Shown piece by piece: positions 32,380 to 44,636 of a stretch of DNA of 64,000 bases. Within the stretch, counting starts at the first letter, position 1; each line of letters begins with the position of its first letter. The translations under genes were made by a program, and so were the position numbers. The notes under the pieces are model-generated. The model made no database searches. It saw nothing but the letters and a program-made list of their open reading frames with translations, and was not told the origin of the DNA. Source of the stretch: Anthoceros angustus (Eukaryota > Streptophyta > Anthocerotopsida > Anthocerotales > Anthocerotaceae); contig VJWM01000144.1 in assembly GCA_010909165.1 (NCBI GenBank), positions 248,001 to 312,000 on the forward strand. Direction: 5' to 3'.

Positions 32380-33850
32380 GTCATCACCAGCCATACGCAT
32401 CGTGAATGCCGCTCAAGACACGATGGGTCAATGTGGAGTACGATCTAGACCCATACTATTCGTGAGAGGAGGTGTATCGATGCGTGCCGTGATGTGAGCT
32501 CGACCGCCTCAATCCATGAGAGCCACCTATCAACCCCAAGATCACCCAAAGGGATGAGGTATGGTCCAAGGCAAGCAATCGCGAATCAATGGCGACCGAA
32601 TCCTCTCAACGACCCCAGTGTACCGGCCATTGTTACAATCAGCGCCTGATCATTATGCGAATGCATGTCCGTAACCAAGGCGACAGATTGGGTACACCCT
32701 TCCGTCAGTCTGCAAGGCGCCAGTCATATAGCGGAGATGCAAGATGTACGGGGCCCAAGACCATTCTCGCTGCACAGGGTACGATTCGCTAACCGGGTGA
32801 CAGAGAGATTCCACCAAACCCAGACAGCTCACCCCAGACAGTGGAAGTAGAAGAGGCGAACGCTGGGGAGAGGAGCAAGAAGGCGAATGGTTGGAAGAGT
32901 GGAGTGGACTCGCATATCTCCGGAGAAGACGAGTTAGTCGCACGCCACTTGGCCAAGACGGAAGGAGGGACGACACCGACGACAAGGGAATGCTCGAAAT
33001 TGGAAGTTCGCGAGATGGGCGGAATCCGAGCGAAAGAAAAGAAGAATGCCAGAGGAAGCGACATCGAGAGATGAAGAAACGGCCAGCGAGACCGGGGCCA
33101 CTGAGGGAGGGCGGTCCAAAGGCTTCAAATTCGCACCTGACATCAGCCAGGAGGTGGCAGGCATGCTCGATGCCGAATTACGGAAACTCACTCAGCAGGC
33201 GAAGAAACATGCACCCCCAGAAACCATGGGTCCAGAGGGAGTGATGACAAAAGATGGAGGGTTACCAGTTCAAGAAGAAGTAACTGCGTCAGAGGAAAAG
33301 AAGACCCCTCTCACTGAGAAAGTCACCAGTTTTGCAGACTCCCTGTTGGATCAAGAATTCCTTGTGACATTTCGACAACTCTTGTCTGACAACCCCAAGT
33401 ATCGACGTATGATGCGAGAAGCGATGAAGGGACTCCGACGAAACCGTAAACGAATACGGATGTACGAGTTGTGGAACTCATGGATTTGGGAAAATGAAAT
33501 ATCGGTCAAGTGAACGGATGCTTGATAAGGCGGTACCATCGACTCGCTCAGGTTAACTGATGATGGAAGAAACGCCAGCAAACTAGGATACACCAAGTTC
33601 GAGGACACGCACCATTCTCTCGAATGATCGACGCGGCGATCACTGGGGTACTTCGCGATACCCACTAACATTGGAGGCATTGTTTTCCTTTGACCTATGT
33701 GGTCATGCGACCATCCGACCCGGGTATCAAGTGTTGATAGGGAGGCCATGGCTATACGCAAAAGCCGCTTGATTGGGGAAGAAGGAAAATTAATTTCAGA
33801 TCGCTCAAGGGCATGCCGCTGGCTCATGCCTGTGAGTGGAGCAAGGAAAC
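32380..33850 (+). pseudogene. Gypsy zinc knuckle, linker and protease region
   Basis: A Cys/His-rich stretch near 32365-32410 could be the zinc knuckle. 33046-33513 is a well-preserved linker frame (ISQEVAGMLDAELRKLTQQA, LTEKVTSFADSLLDQEFLVT) of unknown function. The protease end is seen as QVLIGRPWLYA at about 33728-33760, the flap-to-end motif of retropepsins; the DTGA active site is not clear. Confidence 0.6.
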
Positions 33851-34189
33851 CTATGAAGGGGAAACTAATCCTCACCGAGGAGTACACCTCCGAGGTTGGG
33901 GAGGAGACAGAGGGAGAGGAAAATTCTTCGATCGATGATCAAACGTATTGTCCTGTCAAGCTTGTTGACGGTTTCCAAGTCGAGATAGAAGAAGAATCGG
34001 AGTACAATGGAGAAGGGGACGGAGAACAGCATCCTTGGATAAAGAAAGCCGACAATGAAGATTTTCCGGATGAAGGAACGGGCGTCACTACAGGAAGTTG
34101 TCCGGACGGACCAGTGGATTCAGAAGCCTTAGAGGAAATGGAGCTGGTCCCTGGGAAGAAAGTCATGGTATGCAGGCATCTGCGAACAA

Positions 34190-35500
34190 AGAGAAGAAAC
34201 AACTCCATCAGCTGTTGTTGGAATACATAGATTGTTTCGCGTTCAAGGTAACCGACATGACCGGTATACCAGAGGAGTTGGGAGTGCACCGAATCGACTT
34301 GAAGGAAGGAGCGACTCGTGAGGATCAAGCAAGACGACTCAATCCAAAGTATTCTCTAGTGGTGAAGGAGCAATTGGATCGATTCGGAGGCGGGAGTAAT
34401 CTATCCTGACTCACAAGCGAATGGGTGGCACCGATTGTGATTGTGCCTAAGAAGCAACAGGGAAAGTTCGGTCTGTCAGATTTCGTGAAGTTGAATGAGG
34501 CAACTAAGAAAGACCATCACCCTTGCCGCTTATGGATAGTGTATTGGACACGGTCGCAGGCATGAGATGTACAGCTTAGACGGGTATTCGTGATACAATC
34601 GATCACTCGAGAAAGGAAGATCAGACAAAACAACGCTTACCATCGATTGGGGACGCATATGCCAAATTACCCTTTGGTCTTTGCAATGCCCCGCCACCTT
34701 TCGAGAGTAGTGAATACCATTTTCCGAGAGTACCGAGGAAATTCATGGAAGTATTTCGGATGACTTTTGTGTGTTTGGGAAGAGAAGTCGCACTTGGGAC
34801 ATCTTCGGTTATGTATGTAGAGAAACCAATTTGAAGTTGCACCCGAGCAAATGTTATTTCGAATGACAAGGAATCACTGCACATCGTGTTTCAAGCGAGG
34901 TTTGAGGTGGATAGGAAAAGGTCGAGTCATCAGTAGATGGATGCTCCGAAACGAAGGCAAGTTCGAGCCTTCATCGGCTTAGTGGGATACTACAGAGATT
35001 CATCATTGATTTTGCAAAGAAGGCGACCTCTCACGCAACCATCAAGAAAGATGTTCCTTTGATTGGACGGCCGAGCGGCTGTGAAGCGCTCCTAAGTTTG
35101 AAAAGAGCTTGGCGGGCAGTTGCAACCCCCAACCGGGAAGAACCTTTTCATGTCTTTGTGGATGTATCACATGCCATAGGGGCCATCCCGAGTCAACGTG
35201 ATGGAAAGAAGCATGATAGGCCGATCTTCTATGCGTGACGCCAACTTTCGGATGCGTAACGGAACTACTCCACGATCGAAAGAGAAGCTCTGGCATCATC
35301 TATTCCTCGCAAGAAATTTCGACTATCTCCGGCTTGCAAAGTTGTGTTCCATGTGGACCATTTCGCATCAAGTACTTGGTAAACAAACCCGATCTATCCG
35401 GACGAATCGCGATGGATATCAAGCACACAGGAGTTCGATTATGAGGTGGAAACAAGGGCTGGGAAGCAACATGTGAACGCTGACTTCATTTCCCGACTAC
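34190..35500 (+). pseudogene. Gypsy reverse transcriptase and RNase H
   Basis: LLLEYIDCFAFKVTDMTGIP (about 34204-34265) and HRIDLKEGATREDQARRLNP are the N-terminal landmarks of plant Gypsy RT. Then WVAPIVIVPKK (about 34425-34455), FGLCNAPATF in broken form (34675) and FIGLVGYYR (about 34970-34995), ending the RT. RNase H reads VFVDVSHAIGAI (35153-35190), YSTIEREAL (35270) and DYEVETRAGKQHVNADFISR (35438-35500). Frame changes are frequent. The catalytic YxDD box is badly damaged. Confidence 0.85.
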
Positions 35501-35899
35501 GAATGAAGGGAAGCGCCACCAGTCTGAACGATAAGTTCCCAGATGAGGAGTTGGTAGCCGTGGCCGAAAGCATGATCGAAAGACGGCAGGAGGCACTGCA
35601 GGAAGGACGGACTGAGGAAACGGCGGAGCGCGGGGACTCCTCCGGACATCGCGAGCGCATCGAGACCGGAGGGGACGCCACAGACCAAGGACTACGCAAC
35701 CCGCGACGTAAACCCCGTGACCGTAAGAAGAAGCGAGGGGCGGCGTGTCCACGACACTTCATCAACGCCGAGGTCGAGGTATTTAGAGCATGGGGAGTTG
35801 CCGGTGGATCTATCAAAGGAAGGAGTTGCGATTCATACATGTATGGCACCATATTGCATCGCAAGGGAGTATTGTACAAATTGGGAGTGATGAGGTGAT

Positions 35900-36966
35900 T
35901 CAAGATGTTTGGAGGGGAATGAGAAAGCCATGGTGATAGAAGCCTTGCACACACGAGGAAGCAGGAGGACACTATTCCGCCACAATCACAACAAAGAAGA
36001 TTCTAACCGTGGTTTTGGTGGGATACAATGTATCGAGATGTATGGTTATTCATCGAGTTGTGATGCTTGTCACGAACGGGAGGCCCACGCCGACGACCCA
36101 AAGGGCCTCTAACGACATCCTACCACCGCACCTTTTGAAAATGGGGAATTGATTTTGTGGGACCTATTCGACCACCAATGGACCAAAGCGACAAGACATT
36201 CGTTGCGACAGACATCGCACAAAGATGGTCGAGGCGAAGGAAGGATGATGCGCCCACCGCCGCCAAGTTTTTGTTTGAACGGATTATCACAAGGTATGGA
36301 TGCCCACCGGAACTTGTTAGCGATCGAGGGACGATTTCCTCAAAGATAATCGAGTCTGTGATCGCTATTTCAACATTCGACATGTGAAGACTACGCCTTA
36401 CAACCCGAAAGCCAACGGACTCACGGAGAAGACAAATGGGTTACTATGCAACATTTTGACAAAGTGACGGCCTCATATGTATGATCGATACCAAGCTACA
36501 TTCCGTGCTATGGGCTTTCGTGGATCATGGAGAAGGTGACCACAAGAAGACATCAGATTATCTCGACATACAGATGTCACCCGTAATGCTAATTTGAGGT
36601 ACCAACGATAGAATTATGGAAGATGAGCGAATGACGGTGGAAGATAGTGAACAAGGAGTTGGAAGAATTTAAGGCATGAGGAAACTAGAGACGATGCCTT
36701 AGAGGAGACACAATGAGTACAGAACAGAGGAAGGAGAGGCACGATGGGAGGCTTCACTCGTGACTAGCGGAGACTTGGTGCTCCTTTACGATAGTAGGTA
36801 TTTAGATTTTCCGGAAGCTACGCCGAGATGGATGGGGCCTATGCGGGTTGTAATACTATGAAAATGGGTCGCAGCTTGGAAAGTTTATCGGGGAACTACT
36901 TCCTACCAGAGTGAATGGGTGGAAGATCAAGAAGTACTTTACACTGAGGATGTTTTGGCGCAAACA
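35900..36966 (+). pseudogene. Gypsy integrase
   Basis: SSCDACHERE (about 36053-36085) is the zinc-binding end of the N-terminal domain. The catalytic core reads GPIRPPMDQSDKTFVATD (first catalytic Asp) and FLFERIITRYGCPPELVSDR (second catalytic Asp) at 36160-36330. The C-terminal part reads LVLLYDSRYLDFPEATPRWM-like sequence near 36778-36840. No chromodomain recognised. Frame-broken near 36370 and 36520. Confidence 0.85.
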
Positions 36967-36982
36967 AATGGGGAGAGGAGCA
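36967..36982 (+). promoter_or_regulatory. Gypsy polypurine tract
   Basis: AATGGGGAGAGGAGCA abuts the TGTGGAACT start of the 3' LTR. Confidence 0.85.
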
Positions 36983-38119
36983 TGTGGAACTAAGAATTTT
37001 GGTCACCCAAGACGCGCGGGAGAGACCGACGCCAAGGATGAATAGTGGTTCGTGCAGTAGGTAGTAGGTAGGTCGATAGAAACAGGAAGATGGTAGGACG
37101 TCCGAGGGAGTTCGGACTTAATCGAATCGACTGTAGGAGGTCTGATCAGAAAGTATGGGTAGATAGAAGCATATATAGGCATGATAGGTTTAAAGTTCCT
37201 TGGACCATGGGGAGTAGGAATATTCGGGATAGGAAGTTCCTTGGCCTTCAATTATTTAGGTTCCGCATGGCTATATATGCCAAAAGGGCTAGTTAAGTTG
37301 TAGATGGAAAATGGCTACAGGAGTTTTGAACCGGACACGTGGCGCCTGTGAGGAGGAGCGCATTAAGGCGATTTGCATGTACCGCAAACTCGTTAGCTGT
37401 GGTTTTGAACGGGCGCCTTCAGCGAACCGCAGGCGGCCGAGGGAGTAAGTGAGTTGCGCTCAAGAAGGAAGCGGAGCGGGCGTCTTGCAAGGCAGTCAAG
37501 GAGCGAACGGCGCGAGGAGCGCGAGGCGGTCATCGGAGCGAGCTAGGTGAGCGAGGCGGAAGGAGTTTTGAGGGGGATCCGTGGCCGAGTGGAGGTGCTC
37601 GAGCGGAGGCGATTGTAGAGGCGCCGAGGGGTGAGCTGCGAAGGCTACCAGACAAAAGGCGAGCAAGGTGGAGAAGTTGCTGGAGGGGAGATTGAAGGGG
37701 CCAAGGCCACCTCTTAGTGGTTGCGCGGAGGCGATCTGCCGAGGAGCGCGGGAAGAACTCCCTTGCCGCTGTCTCACCCAAACCACCACCTCTTTGCTCT
37801 CCACTCTCTTAGCCCGATAGATTACTCCAATCTCTCCAATTTTGCTATCCTTGTGTGTGCTCCCTGCGGATGGTAAAGATAGTGAGGACGGAACGGGGTA
37901 CTCCCACGGGAGGAAACCTCCGCCACACCGCCCACAAAGGGAAAAGGTAAGAAACACCCAATTCCCCGAGTTCGAGTGTAGGCCGCCCAAATTTCACCTC
38001 GAGATTTGAGGCGCTCGAGCCACGCGCCCGAGATGAAGATGGAATGGCTGTACTTGGTACCGGGTGGCACTTTGCAGCCCCGCCTTGGTCTGTGGAGTGT
38101 GCGCGACGAATGAGAGTGA

Positions 38120-40790
38120 CCAAGGCGACGCCTGAGGATGCGACGGTCAAGTCATCCCGGGATGTGGAAGGTACGGCATTTCCGTGGATACGATTTGATA
38201 CCGGAAGCCCACAAGGGAGGGATCATTCCGCAGCCTTCTCCAAGAATCGATCCCGAGGAGGTTATGAGTATGTTCCTACGACCAAAGGAGGAAGTATGGT
38301 CGCAAGGCAATCGGAGGATCTCTTTGTTCAAGGAGCGGAAGTGGAATTTATTCGCCAAGATATGGCCGACTAATGCGCGCAGGAAGACGACTGGAAATTC
38401 CCATTTAATGATGATGTATGAGATGTCCTGTGGAAGTTGGTGGATTGGGCCACCATTCTCAGTATGAACAAAGGTTGCGCACCGAAACCATTTGGTGATG
38501 GAGGGAGCAAGAATCGCTTTGTCTCTACCTTCCTCGACACCTATATCGAGGGAGGAGGTTCTTACACCGACGATGGAAGAAGCCAAGATAGAAGCTACTC
38601 CGGTGAGGGTAGCGGAAGGAGAGCCATCGGCCCCTGTGAGGATGAAGAGACAGAGAGGCCCCGGCAAGAGACCGCCACGCCCGCGAACCAACATGAGGCC
38701 TCGTGATCGTGAACCCAACAAGAGAAAGGGAAGAAGGCCATAGAAGCACCTCCTACGGAGGAAGGAGGAAAGGATACGAGACCACCTACCGAGGGTTGAG
38801 GATTGGAAGGCCGACAACACCTGGTAGGAGTGAACCTCTACGGTAGGGACCTGTGGAGGACGGAGGACCTACGGTAGGAGCTTTACCTCCCACCAAGAAG
38901 TAGTAACAAGACTTGAGTGTGACTGAGAAGAACGCCGAGAACGCAGGTGACCTACGCACCAACAGGAGGAGCAGAGGGAAGTGTTTGAGAACCGGCATCC
39001 TGAGGGTAGTTGAGTCAAGGAAGTGGGCGCAGGATCTATGGACGCCCTAGTGGACCGTGGAGGAGGTGACCAAGTTCGTGAACTCGAGACCTACGAAAGG
39101 AGCCGGAGGATGCCGAGAAGAAATTGAGAGGAGCTCAAAACCACCTCCGAGAAGCAACACTGTGCTAGATCCGCCAAAGAGCGACAGGATGACCACCAAG
39201 TTGGTGAATGTGGGAAATGATTGACTCTTAGGACAGAGGCAAAATCAGCCAAGAGGGAGGAGTTGGAAGCCGGAAGGAGGCGTATGAAAGTTGGAAGCTA
39301 CCCTAGCAAGGGTAGGACACATCGAACGCAGCAAGGAGGAGGCAAGATTCATACTAGCAAGGCCCCGGGACCTTGAAGACGAGAAGGACCTCCTACGAAG
39401 AAGTTAGTTGCCATGGAGCAACGGAAGGAGCATTACAAGGGAAAATACGCCTTGGTCAGGAGTGCGACCAAGGCGACGGCCGCCTTCCTGAGGATGCGAC
39501 AATCAAGCCATCCCGGGATGTGGAAGGTACGGATACATTTGATACCGGAAGCCCACAAGGGAGGGATCATTCCGCAGCTCAGCCTCCAAGAATCGATCCC
39601 GAGGAGGTTATGAGCATGTTCCTACGACCAAAGGAGGAAGTATGGTCGCAAGGCAATGGCCGGAGGATCTCTTTGTTCAAGGAGCGGAAGTGGAATTTAT
39701 TCGCCAAGATATGGCTGGGACTAACGTGCGCGGCGAGGAAGACGTACCTGGGAAATTCCCATTTAATGATGATGTATGAGATGTCTCAGGGGAAGTTGGT
39801 GGATTGGGCCACCATTCTGTATGAACAGGCGGTTGCGCACCGAAACCATTTGGTGATGGAGGGAGCAAGAATCAGTTTTGTCTCTACCTTCCTCGTACAC
39901 CTATATCAGAGGGAGGAGGTTCTTACAGCTGACGAGTTGGAAGAAGCCAAGATAGAAGCTACTCTGGTGAGGGTAGCGGAAGGAGAGCCATCGGCCCCGG
40001 AGGATGAAGAGACAGATGAGGCCCCGGGCAAGAGACCGCCACGCCCGCGAACCAACATGAGGCCTCGTGATCGTGGAACCCAACAAGAGAAAGGGAAGAA
40101 GGCTATAGAAGCACCTCCTACGAGGAAGGAGGAAAGGATACGAGACCACCTACCGAGGGTTGAGGATTGGAAGGCCGACAACACCAGTGGTAGGAGTGAA
40201 CCCCTACAGGGACCTGTGGAGGAGGACCCACGGTAGGAGCTTTACCTCCCACCAAGAAGTAGTAACAAGACTTGAGGCAGACTGAGAAGAACGCCGAGGA
40301 ATTGGTGACCCACGCACCAACAGGAGGAGCGGAAGTGTTTGAGAACACCGCATCCCATGAGGGTAGTTGCCGAGAAGGAAGTGGGCAGGATCTATGGACG
40401 CCCTAGTGGACCGTGTCGGAGGTGACCAAGTTCGTGAACTCGAGACCTACGAAAGGAGCCGGAGGATGCCGAGAAGAAATTGAGAGGAGCTCAAAACCAC
40501 CTCCGAGAAGCAACACTGCTAGATCCGCCAAAGAGCGACAGATGACCACCAAGTTGGTGAATGTGGGAAATGATTGACGTCTTAGGACAGAGGCAAAATC
40601 AGCCAAGAGGGCGAGGAGTTGGAAGCCAGAAGGAGGCGTAAGGAAAGTTGGAAGCTACCCTAGCAAGGGTAGGACACATCGAACGCAGCAAGGAGGAGGC
40701 AAGATTCACTAGCAAGGCCCGACCTTGAAGACGAAGGACCTCCTACGAAGAAGTTAGTTGCCATGGAGCAACGGAAGGAGCATTACAAGG
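38120..40790. repeat. Tandem duplication within Gypsy 3' LTR, ~1.34-kb unit
   Basis: GATCCCGAGGAGGTTATGAG occurs at about 38248 and 39593; GAGACCTACGAAAGGAGCCG at about 39082 and 40441. The 5' LTR has one copy of each (26101 and 28378). The event therefore postdates insertion of the element. Confidence 0.88.
39373..40236 (+). CDS. LTR-embedded ORF, plant-transposon-protein-like
   Basis: A 287-residue open frame in the sense direction inside the 3' LTR. The central part, FKERKWNLFAKIWLG, then LMMMYEMSQGKLVDWATILY and VSTFLVHLYQREEVLTADEL, resembles the helical domain of 'putative plant transposon protein' ORFs carried by some plant LTR elements. It is followed by a Pro/Arg/Glu-rich low-complexity tail. 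The first ~45 residues lie across a tandem-duplication joint, so the true start is uncertain. Function unknown; DNA- or RNA-binding accessory protein is a guess. The same region is broken in the other two copies. Confidence 0.55.
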   Translation: MKTRRTSYEEVSCHGATEGALQGKIRLGQECDQGDGRLPEDATIKPSRDVEGTDTFDTGSPQGRDHSAAQPPRIDPEEVMSMFLRPKEEVWSQGNGRRISLFKERKWNLFAKIWLGLTCAARKTYLGNSHLMMMYEMSQGKLVDWATILYEQAVAHRNHLVMEGARISFVSTFLVHLYQREEVLTADELEEAKIEATLVRVAEGEPSAPEDEETDEAPGKRPPRPRTNMRPRDRGTQQEKGKKAIEAPPTRKEERIRDHLPRVEDWKADNTSGRSEPLQGPVEEDPR

Positions 40791-42683
40791 GAAAATACAC
40801 TTGGTGAAGGAACGACAAGGATGGGACAATGTGACTAAGGGTCACAAAGAGGAGCTCAGACACGAGAGAACTTTTGGAGCAAAGAACGAAGAAGGCCGAC
40901 GACCTTACCCACGCCTATGAAACGGAGGCAAGGAACGCCAAGGAAGTTTTGATGGCCCAACGATCTTTGGAGGGTCTTCAGTCATTCGAGGAGCAAAGTA
41001 GAGCGATCACATAGTGAAACGATGGCGATGGAAGCCATGGAGAAAGATAAGGAGATTGGGAGGCTTGCCCGGAGTTGGAGAGAGCGGTAGTGGAGAAAGA
41101 GGCCGCATTGGTAGGAGTGACAAATCAGCCGGTGGGACGAAAAGGCCATCCCACTAAGGGTCCGCATCATGGACGACAAAAGAAGGAGAGTGGTAGGGTG
41201 GCGACCTACTACAACAACCTCCTAGAAGCGATTGAGGAACGCCACAAAGGAGGAAGACGAAGAAACAGACCTCACTGCTCGACGCCAAGTGGAATGGCAC
41301 CGGAGGTCAAACTTTGAGTTGGTACAAGGAAAGCCAGTGGGCTAGACATAGCCGAGCGAGCGATCAAGAAGCACCCACGGCGACGCCAGAGAACCTCCCG
41401 AGACGGTGGAGCTATCAAGCGGGAGGAAGAGACGATGGTAGGATGGTACTACCAAAGTTCCTACTGTAGGAACTGCTGAAGAGGAGGAGGTGACCGAAGG
41501 AAGGGTACCTCCGGCCACGAAACCCAGCCGTGAGGGAAGGTACCCCATAGCAAGATCCAAACAGAGGTAGGAGACGAACCGCCTACCAAGAAGACGAGAA
41601 GAGGGGAGGAACCCATCGAGGATGAACGGTAGGAGGAATGGAACCTCCTACCATGGAAGACCTACCACCGAGGGGCCGACGAGGGCTACTGTGCATAGTC
41701 CCGAGAAGACTCGGAGGTGGGCAAGGCTAAGCGACCCATCAAGGGGAAGACATTGAAGCTGAGGCGAACAAAAAGCAGCGAACGAGGATGTCGAGGACCT
41801 TTTCGAGGACGTTTTGTCCCAAGTGGTGCACACCTTGGGAAGTGTGAGTATTTAAGAGTGGCGGCAGATAGACAGGATATTCGTCAAGGTGAGTGGGAGG
41901 AGAGGACGAACAAGGGCCGATAAGAGTCCTATTGTTGGACTTGGCAAGTCGCCTAGCATTAAACTAGCACGAGTGGCGACTCCCCACCTATAAAAGGGAG
42001 GGTGGAAGAATGAATAAACACCGACCTTGCTTTGTCATGCATTCTTCGCCTCCGCGCATCCCTTTGTGTGTGTGCTGACCGCCCGCCAAGCGACGAGAAG
42101 GCGAAGGGTGGGTTCGGTCGGAGGCCCTCGCGGTGGGGTTCGCCAACGCAGCTCCTCCTCTCGTGAAAGATTGTTGTTGGATGTGCTTTGTGTTTCAGGT
42201 GGCCTCGCAGGATCGGCGCCGACTACGCCGCTGTGTTCGCACGCAATCGCCCGAGAGAAATACCAGTCCACCCTGTGCCCAGCAAGGGAGGCGCGCAAAC
42301 CGCGAACGCTACAGTAGAGTTAGATTTGGGGATCGAATGAAGTGAGTCCGTATGTGGTGGTCCGTGAGCTATGTTTCTTTTGAGAATGGTGAAGAGGTTG
42401 GCTATGGGTGTGTCGTTGTAGAGTGAATTGATCGTTGTAGTTGGCGAGGAGAGTGTTGAGGTGGAGGGAATCTCGAAGGCGTGGAGCGCGCCTGGGCCGA
42501 GCAACCCAAACGCATAACACCGCTTTGTTGCCCACATCGAGGACAAGTAGACCGGCGAGAGTGAGAGTGAGAGGAACGACTGCAAACAATCCGAACCAAA
42601 TCTCTTGGGATCGAACCCACGATTCAACGACTGTGGATAAGTGTGGCCACCGAGGCAAGCTGGTGACCGAGGCAAACCTACCA

Positions 42684-44315
42684 CATATGCACAAAGCTTT
42701 TGTACCATTCGGATACCTCATAACTCCTTTTTATCGCCTCCCAATGCTTCTTGCCGTGGTTTGACATAAACCGCTAACCACTCCCCACGCAAAGGCAATG
42801 TCGACGTAGCAATCATTGCATACATCAAACTCCCTACGGTGATGAGTATGGGACCTTCTCCATTTCACTTTGTCCTCCTCGTAGCTTGGGCAATCCGCGC
42901 TTGAAAGTTTCACATATGGAGGCAATGGAGTACCCAATGGCTTCCCTTCTCCATGTTGAAACGTTGAAGCACTGTTAATGTATTCCGTCGAGACAAATAA
43001 AGCACGCTTATGTCTGCTCCGAATACGCATGCCAAGTATATGGCTCGCCTCCCAAGTCTGTCATTTCAAAGTGAGCATTCAACTTTGACTTCAACAAAAT
43101 CTCATCAAGATCGCTTCAAAGAATTAGCATATCATCCACATAGAGGATCAAAATGAGCAAGCTTTGATCCTTAGCTTGCTTCAGATAGAGGCAATGATCC
43201 TCATCGCTACGTTTGTAGCCTTGAGAAAGCATAAATGAGTGGAACTTGTGATACCACTGGGTGCCTGTTTCAAACCATAAAGGCTCTTCCTCAACTCGCA
43301 CACCGATGCTCTTTGCCCTTCTCAACAAAACCTTCCGTTGTCGCATGTAGACTTCCTCTTGAAGGTCACCATGCAAGAATGCCGCTTGACATCCATCCGC
43401 AAGTTCCATATCATCCGGCAACCAAAGCAAGAACACATCGCAAAGTTGTCATTTTGACTCGGTGAGAAAATCTCATCAAAGTCAATGCCTGTTGTTGCTT
43501 GAAACCCTTAGCAACCAATCGTGCCTTGTACTTTGGTTTGCCATCAAGCGGTATGACCTTCATCTTGTACACCCATTTGCAGAGTGCCTTCTTATCCTAG
43601 GCAACCGAACCAACTCCCAAGTTTGGTTCTTATGCATAATTCATTTATGATCGCATGGCCTTCTCCACTCTTTGTTACTCATTGACATGGCCTCTTTGTA
43701 AGAAGAGGGTTCCCACAATCTGTCAAGATGACATAATCCAGAGATGGATCATACCGTGAGGTCGTGTAATCCCGACCTACGGCATGTGCACCTCTATAGG
43801 AGCTTGTTCGACTCTTGGTTCATCTATCGGAGGAATGTGCTCGCACATTACCACGGTTATCAACCCGCCCATGATGATCATGTCCATCTTCTTGAAGATC
43901 ACCCTTCGCACCTCCACTTGGAGTAGGCTTCCTGCATCTTGTTCTCATTGAAGAACACGTCGTTAGTACGAACAACCTTTCTAGCCTCGATCCCACAAAC
44001 GGTATCCCATCTCACGGAATCACCATAGCCAAGAAAAATACATTTCTTGGACTTAGGTGCCAACTTGTCCCGAAACTCTTTTGGAACATGGCAAGATGCC
44101 TCACAAACACTCGCAGATGCTTGTAGGATGGTTTCTTTCCGGACCATAGCTCCTCGAACTCGCTCATCAACCTTATTAGGAGATCATTAATAAGATGAAC
44201 TGCAGACATCTCCCAAAACCCATTAGGCAATCCGTAGTTTGACAACAAACTACGCATCCTCTCCTCGAATGGTTCTTTCATCCGCCACCACACCATTTTG
44301 TGGAGGAGTATACGC
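42684..44315 (-). pseudogene. Copia-2 RT and integrase C-terminus, unit A
   Basis: Resumes Copia-2 after the Gypsy insertion. The minus strand reads LFVSTEYINSA, then GKPLGTPLPPYVKLS (RT C-terminal region), LILILYVDDML (catalytic YVDD, about 43116-43150), AAFLHGDLQEEVYM and, further on, PKEFRDKLAPKSKKCIFLGY of integrase (about 44030-44090). Many frame breaks; CTG sites of unit B often appear as CG here. Confidence 0.88.
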
Positions 44316-44636
44316 TAATTCTTTTGAGAATGGTGAAGAGGTTGGCTATGGGTGTGTCGTTGTAGAGTGAATTGATCGTTGTAGTTGGCAGGAGAGTGTT
44401 GAGGTGGAGGAATCACGGAAGGCGTGGAGGCGCGTGGGCGATAACCCAAACGCATAACACCGCTTTGTTGCCCACATCGAGGACAAGTAGGCAAGGCGGA
44501 TGGCGAGTGAGAGAGTGAGAGGAACGACTGCAAACAATCCGAACCAAATCTCTTGGGATCGAACCTCGTATTCAACGGCCAGTGGGATAAGTGTGGCCAC
44601 CGAGGCAAGCTTCCGGTGACCGAGGCAAACCTACCA
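44316..44636 (+). repeat. Gypsy LTR terminal fragment
   Basis: Copy of the Gypsy LTR end (matches 42375-42683), carried by the tandem duplication. Ends CTACCA and is followed by a CACATATGC version of the CATAT flank. Confidence 0.9.

Larger units (their letters stand above)
24801..42683 (+). mobile_element. Ty3/Gypsy LTR retrotransposon with giant LTRs
   Basis: Both LTRs start TGTGGAACT and end CTACCA. The target duplication CATAT is at 24796-24800 and 42684-42688. A polypurine tract precedes the 3' LTR and a TTGGCGCTGTCGGG primer-site-like sequence follows the 5' LTR. The internal region (30587-36982, about 6.4 kb) has gag, protease, RT, RNase H, integrase in Gypsy order. LTRs are about 5.79 and 5.70 kb, nearly as long as the internal region, and carry a sense ORF. 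All polyprotein frames are broken. Confidence 0.92.
36983..42683 (+). repeat. Gypsy 3' LTR
   Basis: 5,701 bp, TGTGGAACT to CTACCA, followed by the CATAT target duplication. Contains an internal tandem duplication (about 38120-39464 repeated as 39465-40790) absent from the 5' LTR, and lacks the Copia-derived patches of the 5' LTR. The tandem duplication joint lies near 39450-39475. Confidence 0.9.

Noticed and set aside
31843-32400. 185-residue minus-strand frame rich in Leu/Ser/Phe
   Set aside because: It is the antisense shadow of the purine-rich Gypsy gag region; no family resemblance.
35439-35972. 177-residue minus-strand frame
   Set aside because: Antisense to the end of Gypsy RNase H, which has clear sense motifs.
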